From Papilionanthe hookeriana x Papilionanthe teres (lineage: Eukaryota > Streptophyta > Magnoliopsida > Asparagales > Orchidaceae): 64,000 bases of DNA. Location: assembly GCA_022702705.1 (NCBI GenBank), contig CM040427.1:70530783-70594782 (forward strand), written 5' to 3'. Positions 1 through 13,400 of this stretch are shown here, one piece after another (position 1 is the stretch's first letter; each line of letters opens with the position of its first letter). The notes under the pieces were generated by a model that made no database searches, was not told the origin of the DNA, and was given only the letters and a program-made list of their open reading frames with translations. Both the position numbers and the translations under genes were made by a program.

Positions 1-320
1 AAGTTTGATTCTCTTCCTTTTAAGGATAGGAGTCGACATGACTCATATCCTAAAAGTCTAAATTGACAAAATTAAACCCCGTTCAAATATAAATACTTGA
101 TAATTTTCAAAGAGCCCGATGATAGTCGTATTAATTGAAGATTTCAACCGGAGGGGAGTCTATTTTCAAAATTAAATCTCAAAATCTATTTGAATAAGTT
201 CGAATGATATGTCACAAAGCCCGATCCTCTGTAAGTGGGACAGAGTTGACCAGTTTCAAAGATAAACTTTTCCGATGATGACCATGTTGATCGAATATTT
301 CAACCGGAGGGGTTAATTTT
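1..320. repeat. imperfect internal duplication, about 156-bp period
   Basis: Two similar blocks end in the same 15-mer, TTTCAACCGGAGGGG, at 142-156 and 298-312. Each is preceded by a related stretch containing CCGATGAT and a GT(C/T)G-rich segment. The left block may continue off the window edge. No coding potential is visible and the repeat family is not recognised. Confidence 0.5.
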
Positions 321-2319
321 TAAAATCAAGTTTTTTAAAATAATCAATAATATATAAGTAAAATTCAATCACTAAAAGTTAAAAAGCAAAATTCATCTAC
401 CATCTGCAATATTTTATCCAAGGTGACAACTTCTGATTAACTTCAGTTCACATAGAGCAAATGTCATATCCAATCTATCAATATATTCACAATCAAAATA
501 ATTGCATGCCAGTAAGGAGATGACTTGAGTTCCCTGTTTGTGTGGTTTTGTTGTCATATAACACAACAAAAAACTGTTACGACCAAAGCCCTCTGACTGG
601 ATGGTTGTCATCAAATAACACTATTATATTACGGTAACTGCCAATTCTTATGTTTCACAATGACTCTCTACCATTTGAGTTGTGAATTGTAAGAGTACAA
701 TTGTATGACATAAAGCCTTCTGTTAGCTAAGGTCAACTTAGATTTGTACCCTTAGACAAACATTCACCATATCTACAAGGATCTCTTGAACGACGCAACC
801 CATGACTGCTGATAACAATCCTCTGCCAGGTTGGGTCGATTACCTTCTCCAAGTAGATCAGGGAGTATGACTGCTCGGGATGACGGAATCATGGTATCTT
901 GATCGGGTTTCGTCTTCTTTTCCTCACCATCAACTTTAAGCTTCAAATAGTGAATTCTATAAATTAAAATCTTATATATGCTACTGTTATATATTCAATT
1001 TTAAATTTTTAATGACTAGTCTTAATTGAAAGCGCTCTCCTGTTATCGAGAGGGGTAATTAATCAATGGGGCTTGCTCATGTGGGAAAAGTGGAACCCCA
1101 AGTCAAAAAGTCCTCGCTAAATGAGGGAAAAATATCTGGGTTGTGTCTTATCTACAATTCAATCCTCCTTTTGAAACTTCGACCCTCCAAAACTCTGTCA
1201 AAATAAAAAATAAAAATAATTGCAGAGAGTCTCTTGGGGGAGCTTTCGTTGAATTTTCGGAGCCCTCAGAGATACCTACACTTTAGTATTCCAGTTATGC
1301 TAAAAAAATACTCGTGGGGCCTACTCATTGTATCGTATCGCCTACAAGTTTCTCATGATACACTAAGAAATATATATTCGGGTACTGCACGTCACGTCAA
1401 ATACATAACAATTGAGGTTTCAAGAATTTTAAAGATTACATTTTTTTTATTTTACACATTTATGCATGGTGCGATATAAAAAAAGAATAGTTTGTAAGAC
1501 TGAAATCAAAGTGCATAATATAGAATAAGATTCTTTGTTTAGAGAGAGTTGACATTGTTGTTTGTGAAGTTGGAGGAAGAGGTGTCTAGGCGATAGTTGG
1601 GCTGTTGTACGTAGCAATGCAGGTTGCATGAAGCTCTCTGCATTGACCTCCTTATATATTCCATAATTCAAATCACGTTGATATGATGAAAATTGGAACA
1701 TCATCAATTGTGCCATCGTCAAATTTGGCTCGAAGTACCTTGGCCATGGTAAAAAATGGCCAAATGATGTTTGTTTTCAAAATAGGTTTTGTATTTATGT
1801 TAGGCACACCAAAACTAATAAGAAAGGCCCCGCATTAGTTGAATCACAAACAAATTTTATCTACAGAGAATGGCATGAAGCAAATCAGACTCGGATGCTT
1901 CAATCGCCATTGAAGTTACCTAAATAAAGCCTATTCACAAAATGATTCATGTCAATATATTCAAAGCATCAAAATTATTTAAAATTAGATAGTTAATGAT
2001 CAAAACAAACAAACATGATGAAAATGACAAGAATTATGCGTGAAACAGGTGTATTGAGTCTTAATAATCATAGTTCCTTATGATGTCACTCAAATAATCC
2101 TTTATCACTAAACAGATTGAATCGATGTATCCAAAACATCGAAAATGCCATTATCGAGGTCCTTTTGCTATTGCAAATTACAAAAATCATGTCACGTAAT
2201 GATACAAATTTCAAGGCATGACCAATGTCAAAATTTGTGAAATCTGATTTAAAAAATGTGAAATTCAAAATAATTTTTATTCTTTATGTATATGTATATT
2301 TATTTGGTCAGGATAGATT
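321..2319. other. unrecognised non-coding DNA upstream of chromovirus remnant
   Basis: No gene or exon is supported here. I looked specifically for the exon that should precede the first visible MFP2 exon (the end of the enoyl-CoA hydratase half and linker) and did not find it. Short open frames on both strands (for example 1447-1722 and 2086-2268, minus) have no recognisable domain. Given the gene model downstream, this is probably intron sequence of MFP2. Confidence 0.5.
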
Positions 2320-4061
2320 AAAGGAGTTTAAAGTATCTTTTTGGAGCAGTAGATGGTGACTGAGGAATATCAGAGATGGCTATCCAAGCTACTAGGGTAT
2401 GATTTCAAGATTCAGTACCTATCAGGATTGGAGAATAGGGCAGCTGACGCACTGTCGAGAAAGGTAGAGGATCACCAATTGACGACTCTATTGGTACCCT
2501 TGGTCATAGATTGGGAAGCCTTGAGACAAGAGAGCGAAAGGGATGATGAGCCGAGGAAGATAAGAGCCGAATTACTGCATGATCTGAATAGTCATCCAGG
2601 ATATGGATTGAGAGGACAACAACTGCTCCAACAGGGGCGATTCGTGCTACCCAAGTCGTCAAAGTATATTTTCAGATTATTTTAAGATTTTTATGGCATG
2701 CGGTCGGGAGACATTCAGGGGTGCAGCAGAACTACAGTCGTCTGGCAGCGAAGCTTGATAGGATTTGTGATGTGTGTCAACGGTGTCATTCAAGGGATGC
2801 AACAAATCTTCAGTCGTCTGAAGGACATGATTGTAAAATGTGATTGGTGCAGTTGACACGCATCACCTGAAGTTGTCTAGTGCAGCTGACACACATCAAA
2901 AATTGGATGAGGTTGCGCAGAGACGTGGATGACATGATGGCAAAATGTGATGTGTGTCAGCGGCACAAATACTTGACCACGACACCACAACCATTAGCAA
3001 GGTTTAGTAAGAAGTGGAGATGGATTTTATCGAGGGTTTGCCACAGCCAGAAGTGTTCACGGTGATTATGGTGGTCGTGGATCGCTTAAGTATGCACATT
3101 TCATTCTCTTACGACATTCCTTCATTGCAGTCTCAGTCGTCAACGGAGTTTATCTGGAAAGTGATCCGTTTACACGGGTGTCAGAATCGATTGTATCGGA
3201 TAGGAACAAGGCGTTCCTCACCCACTTCTGGAAAGAGCTATTTAGGTTGCAAGGGACGGTCCTTAAAAGGAGCACCGCCTATCATCCCCAGATCGATGGC
3301 AGATATAGGTGGTCAACAGGAGTGTGGAGACATACATGCGTTGTTTTGTATCTGATACACCGAAGTTATAGGCTAAGTGGATTGCATAGACCGACTATTA
3401 GTACAATACTTTGTATCACATTGCAGCACAAACAATCCCTTACTAGATATTGTACGGGCGGGATTCACCTCACTTGATACATTATGAGTATAGCTCCTCC
3501 TATCCAACGTTGATTAGTACTTGGAGGAGAGGAACAAGATACTAGGAGAGCTCAAGAGCTAACTTCTGAAGGCGCAACAAATCATGAAGAGGAAAGCGGA
3601 TGAACACAGGAGAGGTGCAATTCAAACCATGGGACATGTTCTACTTGAAGCTAAGGACCTAACGACAGAAGACATTGGTCAGGAGGAGGAGCGAGAAACT
3701 TTCACCGAGATACTTTGGGCCTTATAAGGTGATGACACGCACCGAGGCAATGGCCTATCGTTTGAGGTTGTCACCGTCATCCGCACTACACCCGGTCTTC
3801 CATGTATCACAGCTGAGATGTGCAATTGGAGATCATACACCCTAGCCTATACTACCGTCGATGCTAACAGAAGACTTCGAGGTGATTTTAGAACTATTAG
3901 AGATGGACGGAGTGCAGCGAGGAGTAGGGGGAGCAAAGGAGGTATTGGTCAAATGGAAGGGGCTGCCAGATTATGAGGCAACATGGGAGCCTTACGAGGT
4001 GATTCGCAAGCAGTTTCCATCCTTCCACCTTGAGGACAATGTACTTTTTTGGGAGGAGTAA
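2320..4061 (+). pseudogene. Ty3/gypsy chromovirus pol remnant (RNase H end, integrase, chromodomain)
   Basis: This is a decayed polyprotein fragment of a chromodomain-bearing Ty3/gypsy retrotransposon. In order: the C-terminal part of RNase H (2353-2470, ending in AADALSRK, the usual DALSR motif); the integrase zinc-finger region (near 2880-3000, with the CDVCQRHK pair of cysteines); integrase core pieces in several frames (3014-3480); an HPVFHVSQLR block near 3795-3830 typical of the integrase C-terminal region; and a chromodomain (3861-4061) containing VLVKWKGLPDYEATWEP. The reading frame changes repeatedly, and in-frame stops interrupt it, including one at 2350-2352. Gag, protease and reverse transcriptase are absent, so the copy is 5'-truncated at RNase H. 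A local duplication near 2750-2900 repeats parts of the zinc-finger region. It sits in the same orientation as MFP2, presumably inside an intron of that gene. Confidence 0.85.
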
Positions 4062-4146
4062 TTTTACACCGTCTCAGTAAATACACGTGTCGGTCAAACT
4101 TGGACTGGCTGGAAGCAGCAGAATCAGCACACAGGCGAGCCAGCCT

Positions 4147-4590
4147 TGGGGACGGGAAGAGGGGGAGTGGATAGAGAGAGCCATAGAAGAGGGAAATGAA
4201 AGAGCGGGTCCACGAGGGCTATAATCATCTATGCAAAGGGGAGAAATTAAAGGAGTTTGGAGGGGAAGTTTGCAAGAAAAGTTTTCAAATGCTTTGGGAG
4301 GATTCTATTAAGGAGGAACCTAGGGTTTGTTTTTTTTTAATGCATGTTTTTGTTTGGTTGCGGTTTTCTTTTCTTCTTGTGGTGTTTTTAGCAACGTATA
4401 GGGTGTTAGAGAGCCGACCTACTCTCAAAAGTAGATCAATCTTGTATCTTGTTTGTTTTCCTTTGATTGTTGTAAGAGCAGCTATTGTTTGTGTTTCTTT
4501 CACTTATTTATTGTCATTTCATCGTCGTTGGTTTGCTGGTTTTCGTATGAGTCATCTCAGATTTCAGATTTCCATTGAATCTTGTTCCAT
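4147..4590 (+). mobile_element. polypurine tract and 3' LTR remnant of the chromovirus
   Basis: Immediately after the chromodomain frame and a short spacer there is a purine-rich run (4147-4167, ending AAGAGGGGGAG) followed by TGGATAGAGAG at 4168. That is where a 3' LTR would start. The following 400 bp end in a TTCCATTGAATCTTGTTCC-type sequence near 4590. No second LTR is present in the window because the element is 5'-truncated, so the right boundary is an estimate. Confidence 0.45.
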
Positions 4591-4870
4591 TTCCTTGGAC
4601 TGAGCTCTAGGCAATAATGCATCCCTAGAGCTTTCATAATATGAAAGTCAGCAATTCTGACATAAAACAGGTCTAACCTAAAATGAAATTTGTGAATTCT
4701 ATATGCACAGTATGCTATGTTGTAATTGACTCTCTTGGCAAGCTCTTGATAGGCATTCATGATTCCATATATAAAATGAAAAGATAATGATTGTGGAGCC
4801 ATCTGTTTGGCATTCAACTCGATGGCTAGCTGAGAGTTTTTCCCTCTTTTCCTCTATGTTATTCTTGTAG

Positions 4871-7405
4871 GTACCTAATGTTTCTGATGTTGGGCTCAAA
4901 GCAAGACGTATAAGAAAAGTTGCAGTTATTGGTGGTGGTCTGATGGGTTCCGGTATAGCTACTGCTTTGATTCTAAACGGCGTGCTTGTCATTCTCAAAG
5001 AAATTGATTCTACATTACTTCAGCGTGGAATGAAATCAATTACAGGTATCAATTAACAAATTAGTTTTGCTCTGCTTGTTGTTCTGCTAAAATGGATAGC
5101 CAAGATTATTTGGGGCATTTAAATACATAGCACACAATTCTTATATATTTACATATCTAACACCTAAACATTTAAACATTCATATTTACATGCACACCAT
5201 CAGTTCTTTAATATCATATCAAAAATACCATCATCATTACCTTTTTAATAGTAAAATACACATTTTTATGCATAGGTTTATGAAACCAAGATGTTGGAAG
5301 TAAATATCAAACATTAGGTGTTAGATATTTAAATACATAAAAATTGATTGGTATGTATGTAAATTTCCCTAAATATTTACATATAAAGAGATTTACTTTC
5401 CTCAAGAAAATATAATTTTAAATTGCTCAGATATATTTCTGCATGTAGATAATATTCCTCTTGTTACATAGTCAATTGCGTTTGAGGATCAAGATATAAG
5501 TGGTAAATCAAAAGTACATTAATATTTAAGTTATGACATGAGACCTGCACAACATAAAGTTAGTACCTCATGCAAAATTAAATAAATATGAGTAGAGAAT
5601 GAGAAATCATAAAGCCAGCCTTAAATAGTTGGGAATGATTTCAAGCACTATCCTTCGTAAAAGAATTTTGCTCCATTCGGTGGATTTCTAAATAACTTGG
5701 TGAAATTTCTTTCAGCAAATCTTGAAGGACTGATAAAGAAAGGATCATTAACATTGGATAAAAAGAACAAGGCCCTGGCACTTCTGGAGGGTGTTCTAGA
5801 TTACTCTGAATTTAAGGATGCCGATATGGTTATAGAGGTAGCTTTTTTTTGCTCTATTACAATTGAGAATTTAAAACCATAAGAAACAACATTCCATTTT
5901 TATATGAATATGTAGTAAAGTTGATAATGCTTCAAGAAAACTCTCATCGCAAAAATAGGAGTAATCAATATTTAGACAATAATGATACTATTCAAATTCT
6001 ACAATAACTAGTTCATACTTGTCTAAGCCTCCATTTTTTATTTCTGACTGTTTGGTTGCTTCAATGAAAAATTTCTCTGAGCTTCTTTTTTCTTAGTGTG
6101 ATTCGTTTATCAAGGTTTTCCTCACAGATCTAATCTATTTCTAGGCTGTTATTGAGAAGGTCCCGCTCAAACAATCTATATTCTATGAACTTGAGAAGAT
6201 TTGCCCGCCACATTGTATTCTGGCTACTAACACATCAACTATTGATTTGAATACTGTTGGCGAGAAGACAAAGTCCCAAGACCGCATTATTGGAGCCCAT
6301 TTCTTCAGGTCAATTTTCTTCCAGTGATGACATGCATGATAGTTACGAGATCAATTAATATGTTTATGAGAAAATAATATTTAAATGAGAAATATTACAA
6401 CTAGTGAAACAAAATTACATGTCATGTGACACATCACAGGACATAGATAACATTATGTCAACTTCTAAGAATACCATAGTATCACTGCAACAAATACTTA
6501 TTCCAAGTTTAACTCGAACGTAATTCAACACAAATCGCAAGATGACAGACACTAATAAATTTAAAAGAAAATTAATCATGACAAACGTCTGACAATACTT
6601 TATAAGATATATTGTTTGCTGAGTAATAAATGAACCTGCCATTTGAAAGTCCTAAAACATTGAATCCAATGTGTTAATGTTTGATCCTTAGTGGAAATAA
6701 TGTGATATTTATATATCACCTTGCCATTCAATACGCCTGCCAAATATCAATTATGTCTGCCTTAAAAGAAGTATAAAATTGGCATCATCCCATCAACTGG
6801 AGTCATATCCAGAAGTTGCTAGCACTAATATCAACTTGTTGTTTTGACGTCTTGTTTCGAATACCCGAGGGAACCGAGGAGGGGGAGAGGAAGCAAGGAG
6901 TCGGGAAACCAAAGTGGGGGAGGGGAAGCGGGAGATGGGAAACCGAAAAGAGTAATATCTATAAATTGTCTCAATCGACTTACTTGAAGCCCGAGTGGCT
7001 CTATTGAAGGAAATGAATGCAAAGCCTTGGCCAATAGAAGGAGGACAAAAGCAAGAAGCTCTCGTGAAGTGGATCACGGAGGAGGAGAGTGCGGGAGATC
7101 ATATTACGCGCGCATTTACTCGATTTCGAGCCCTAAGCTGAAGGAGGAAGGTCGTATGTGTTGTATCGAGTCGCAATCGAAGGAGTCGAACATGTTGCAG
7201 CTTTGTAGACAAGGAGCTCTCTTACGTTGTCGATTAGATGAGGAAGACAACATGCAACTCCTGCATGCAGAGGGGGGAAGTCAAGTTTTTTTTTTTTGCA
7301 TGGATTAGAGCTCGACCGAGAGTTACAAGTTATAAATGTTAGTTTTAGTAACCTTAATTAAAATATTTAATAAATATTTAATAAAAATTTTATACATATA
7401 TTTTG

Positions 7406-7460
<55 letters not shown>

Positions 7461-10400
7461 GGATTACATAAAGCAAAATAATGAAAATTTAATACTTAAA
7501 TACTGTATTGTTAATAGTTTACTAAAATAATAAATTAATTAAACTATATACCTATGTTTATTGTTAGACTTAAATTTTAGAATGGTCAAGGTTAAAATAA
7601 ATTCAAGAACAAATTAATCGTTATAATTTTAGTTAACTAGATTTATACTAACATTTGGTTTTTTCCCAATCAATTGCATTGATATTAGGTCTCCTTTTAG
7701 TAAAAATTATAATATGTTTTTTAAAGATGCATATATTATATTGTTTGTCATAAGATAACCATATAAATGATATTGACTACACATATATGCTTGTGTGTGC
7801 ACGTTTTGATTATGATAGAGTCACCTCTTTATGGTATTTGTGGGGGAACGCTAAGGTGCTCGCACACATAAGGAAATGATATTAATATTAAAGTAACTTA
7901 ATTAATATATTTTTTAGACAATGCTCCTGTGATGGTTGTATAGCAATAGTAATGATACAAATATGATATTAATATAGTAAAACACATTGATAATGTGAAA
8001 TATCGTAAGTAATCATATTCATAAATTATCGATATTTTATACTGATTTATTATAATTTCAACTGACATGGATATTGTTTTATTTATTACTGTAGTTTAAG
8101 AGTACAAGTATTCACTGATTTTGGTTAGCTCATTGTTTTTTAAAATTAACTTTTCATGTTAAATTTATTCACTAAAACATGAGCAACAGCAGAGATAATG
8201 TTTATAGAAGACGCGGACGACTTGTAATGAGGTAAATTTTATTGTACTATCTTAATTTAATTTCTTTCGTGGTTCTTTCATTTGTTAAATGTTGGATGAA
8301 TTTAGAAAATTAAATTTTCACCATCCGACCGTCCATACCCGCCTTGGTTAATTTCAAGCTCCGGGCCAAGTTGTGATTGAAATTTCCTATCATTTAGTGA
8401 TATTTCACATAAATAGCTCAGGCCAGCAACAAATTAGGGGCTAGGATTTAATTTAATGGATAGGAAGAAAGAGTAACATGATTTTATTTTTGATTAAAAG
8501 ATCTAGTCAAACCGATTACATACATTAAATTAAAGTTTACACTGAATTTTTGGTTGTTAGTCATGAAAATCGATAATGGAAGCAAAAGTTTTCCTCGCCA
8601 TTATTTCCTTTACACACCAAAATAGGCCAGCAACAGATTAGGGGCTAGGATTTAATTGAATGGATAGGAAGAAAGGAGTAACATGATTTTATTTTCGATT
8701 AAAAAATCTAGTCAAACTGATTACATACATTAAATTAAACTTTACACTGAATTTTTGGTTGGGAGACATGAAAACCGATAATGGAAGCAAAAGTTTTCCT
8801 CGCCATTTTTCCTTTACACACCAAAATAGGCTATCAATGGAGCAAAGACTAAATGCTTTTTGCAGGCTTTTTGAAAATTCGCTCTGCATGCTCTTATTGA
8901 GAGCTTTATATTTGATGTTCTAGGTCAAATTTTTAGAAGACATATTAGTAAATAAGACACTTGAGATTACATCTTTATTTTGTTAGGATCTAGTATTTGA
9001 GGTTTCTCATAAACGCAAAATCCTATAATCTATTAGCTCTAGCAATAATAGGAGTGTTTTCAATTAAGCTAGTCTTTAGGTTTTCGGTTCTCAAGTTAGC
9101 ATACACTAGTGTACACTAGCGATGCTTGTGGCTTGACATGGTTACTGTGCGCTTGAATCACGTGGCAAGGGTAGCGGTTCATGTTGGTTTGCGCACGAAG
9201 CCAAGAGGCATTGATGGGACGGGCTGCAAAGCCTTGCATGATGTGGGGAGTCCCAACACTGGGAGTTAATGTGGGGATTGTGATGTGAAGAGGGCTTCGG
9301 GTGAAGTCCTGTGAGGGCATTGGGGCTACTTGGTGGCTGGGACTAGGCGACCAAACTCAACGGAGAGGAATGGGGAAGAGCTGCACTGTTCGCGCTGCTC
9401 AGGGAGAAAGGATTTTGTGCGTGCTTTGGTCGCATGAGGGTTGCTCAAAAGAGGGGGCTAGGTCTGGGGCGGAGACAAGGGAGTGCAAGTATCATTTGTT
9501 ATCTGCGAAAATGTTGACGGGATGGTGAGGTAGTGGGAGATGCGAGTGGGAGCAGGTGTAGGAACCGAAGCGGGATTAGGTATCAGGATTTTAATCTCTC
9601 TCTCTCTCTCTCTCTCTCTTGTGGGTATCATAGGTCATCACATGTTAAAAAGACGGCTTAAATGGTAGTCCACTATTCGAAAAAAATTTGCGTATGTAAG
9701 CCGTACGCAGCACTGCGTACGTTAGTAGGTTACAGGGAGGTTATTCAGAGGGTATTGGGATGGTATTTTTGTGTTACACCCGTTGTAACCTCCCTGTAAC
9801 CTACCTGTAACCTACAAATATATGAAAAGCGTGGAACTTATTTATAGGTTACAGGGAGTATAACACGGAAATACCCCCCTCCCCCCAATACCCTCTGAAT
9901 AACCTCCTTGTAACCTTCTGACGTACGCAGCGCTGCATACGTCTTACGTACTCAAATTTTTTCCCCACTATTCAGCCTTTCATCAGGCTGGGTAAACTTG
10001 GAGTATAACACGGAAATACCCCCACGGACTGCATGCAACACAAAATTGAAAACTGTGTTTTTCAATAAGCTTCGATAAGCGCAAAGCCGCACTTCTAAGA
10101 TGCCCCAAACGGGCCCTTAATCTTCCAATATTGTCTACGTGGTTATGTGAAATCCATTGGTTGATTCAGTAGCCCGCCCCAAAGCATCTATTAATGTCTA
10201 AACTGATGACAAGCATTCAAATTAAATCTGATTTCAACATGGATGGTTTGTTTGAGGTTCTTGAAATTTGCATATATTGAGGCTTAAATTTTGCAGAGAC
10301 CACATTATTGAAACACATTTTTACGTCATTTATTTTAAAATGTGATGTATATGACAGGACAAGAGTATTAGGGTAATGATGCTAGAACCATTTTAATAGA

Positions 10401-13400
10401 CTACTGAAAAAACTGAGTTTTAAACATAGGAATGAATCAAATGATATTAAATACATTTAACTTAAAGCGGGGGCGACGCTTACAAATTTTTTTTGACTTT
10501 AATAGCATTTTTTAAAGAATTGAAACATTAAGTTTAAGATTTTGGGTAGATAAACTACTAATTATTATTTTAGACCCTTAATTATTTATTCTCACTCTAC
10601 GGAAAGCTAGAAAATAATTTTTCTGTAAGAATAATTTTCCTGTTTCTATGTATATTTTAAGACGATATCTAATCTTCAAATTTTATTATTGTTGAGCTTC
10701 TTCGAAGTATTAATGCACAAAATAACCCCCAACCCTCTCTTAACCAGATTCTTGTCTGTTAATTCTCATATGAGGCTTGCCGTTCTGATAATTTTGCAGC
10801 CCTGCTCATGTCATGCCTTTGCTAGAAATTGTCCGCACAGAAAAGACATCTCCACAAGCAATTTTGGATCTCCTGAATCTTGGGAAGATCATAAAGAAAG
10901 TTCCTGTTGTTGTAGGAAATTGCACAGGCTTTGCTGTGAATAGGATTTTCTTCCCATATAGCCAAGCAGCTCAGTTGTTGTTGCATCTTGGAGCTGATCT
11001 CTATAGGATTGATAGGGTGATCAGCAGCTTTGGCATGCCAATGGGTCCTTTTCAGTAAGTTGTCCAATCTTTTTTGAAACTTGTACTGTTTTTGGTAGAT
11101 ATGTCCCTGAAGAAAAGATATGCTTTTGTAGCTATTTGTAACAACAAATTCATCTTATGTTTATTATATTGCATTCATCCTAGTTTTCCGTAGTTCAATA
11201 TACTTTTCTAGTCAACTCTTTAAAATTATATTATATCCTGTCTACTCTAAGAATGTAGAACTTCTTCACAAAATCAAAATGTCCATAAGTTGGTTTTGCA
11301 CACTTAAATGAGTTTTCTGAAATGTTGATACATATGCAATCCACATGTTATTGTACCAAGTTTTTGTTTGGCACAAATGAAATGTGTATCCTGTTGTGCT
11401 TCTTTTGTGAATCATTATGTCCAGCAAATGGCTTCATTGACGATTTCAGTGGATGGAGAGCAAACTGCTCATGGGGCTACATCATTTGACACACTCTCAT
11501 CATGCATGTCTCATGCCGCAACACCTGTAGGAAAGCTATAATGATTGTCAAATGAAACATGAGTATTAAATTGTTGATTTCTGGTTTACTATGCTATATT
11601 TCTGGAATGTTTGGATTATTTCACTACTTTTTCTTGTATGTTACACCTATGTTACAGGCATACGTGCAGTATTATTGTTTTCATTGTGATATTTTGCTGT
11701 GTGTATACTCAACGCAACTTTACTACTAATTCTTTTTCATTCGACACTAACATAGTTTTGGTGCAATCTTGTGGTAAAACTAGAAGAAACGGTAGTGAGG
11801 TCTATCATGCTTGTATTGTATGCGCACTTACAGCTTTATGAAATGAAATTGAAATATATGAATTCTAGGAGGCAGCCAGAGATTATTCCACTGCATGGTT
11901 TTGCTCATTCGTTTGTGCAAACAATTTATAAAGTGCACAGCTAGACATTTATTTTTAAGCTTTTGATAAAGTCTGCATCCTTTTGCATTGAATTGCTGAG
12001 GTGATGTTATTTTTATTTGTTTATTGTGCTTTGGTGTGCCTGTAGACTTCAAGATGTGGCTGGCTATGGTGTGGCTTTGGCAGTTAAGCCAATATTCGCT
12101 TCTTCCTTTAAAGGGCGTACATTTGAGTCAGATCTTCTTGAGTTGATGATACAAAGTGGTCGAAATGGTAAGGTGAACCAATCTAGTGTGTTGTTGCAAT
12201 AGTTTTTGTATGCATGTACTATTTGAGAACTTTGGAATTTTCCAACTTATTTTGATAGGAAAAGCAAATGGAAAGGGTTACTACTTGTATCAATCAGGAA
12301 GCAGGCCAAAACCTGATCCTTCCATACAAACTGTCATTGATGAATCTAGGAAGCGTACACTCATCACGTCTGGTGTAAAGGTACCCTTCTATCTTAGCTT
12401 CCTGACAAAATTCAGCTTAAAAATGAAAAAAAGAAAAGAGATTATATGAGGCTGAGAAACTTTTTATCTTTTATGATTATATTACTTGTAAACCTCATTT
12501 TGGTTTAATCTATGCGACAAATATTTAACATGTTTGTATAATGCTTTCTTTAGCCTGTAAGTTTTACCGATGAAGAAATTGTGGAGATGATATTCTTTCC
12601 AGTTGTAAACGAGGCATGCAGGGTAATGGATGAAGGAATTGTACTTCGAGCATCTGATATTGATGTTGCTTCTATACTTGGAATGGGTTTCCCCAAATTT
12701 AGGTGAGTGAAGTTAAACTTAATTATTTTCCCTTGTTTTCTTTTTAGTGTTTTTGTATTATTATTTGAACTTCATTTGAGGTTCGCTGCACCTCTCCAAG
12801 AACCCCATGTGCTAAATATGTAAATTTATTTAAAGAGGCTCAGATTTTTCAGAAAAGATGATCAAGGTATATGAATACCAAGGAAGGAGATTAATGATAA
12901 AGTTTATTAAATATGTTGGGATTGATTTTCTTGAGCATTGTATAAATCTTGATTATCGGAGACTGCTAGGAATAAGCTCTATGAGCTATTAAGGAAACTA
13001 AAAATCCCATAGAGTTCTAAAAAGACAATAATGGGATTTTCCAAGGGAATATGAATTGTAAGCTTAATATTTGATGTCTTACAACTCCATAATTTGTTGA
13101 GGGAGATACCCGATTGGACTCATGATATCATATAAATATATTGAATCCTAAAATTTTTTTTTTATGGTCATACAACTCCACAATCACTTAAGATAGATGT
13201 CTAAGCTAACTCATGATTATATGTTTGGGTACCTATGCCTGGCATACCCGGTGTTAGTTATTAGTAACTGACAACTCACACAGCCTAAAGTGAGAGATGC
13301 CCAAACTAGCTCTTGATGCCATTATAAGGATATCTGTTTTAAGACATGGAAACCTAGGTCATAACATAATCTATGGGATCTTATAATTCTTTTATCATTT

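Larger units (their letters stand above)
6309..10799. other. large MFP2 intron (4.5 kb) carrying repeats
   Basis: This intron separates the exon ending at 6308 from the exon starting at 10800. Besides the items listed separately, it holds unrecognised AT-rich DNA, a GC-richer purine-rich stretch at 6793-7310 and another GC-richer stretch at 9096-9540. Neither of these has a recognisable domain on either strand. No second gene is supported. Confidence 0.7.

Noticed and set aside
1234..1722. Frames at 1234-1479 (plus) and 1447-1722 (minus) as MFP2 upstream exons
   Set aside because: Neither contains hydratase motifs nor joins in frame to the exon at 4871.
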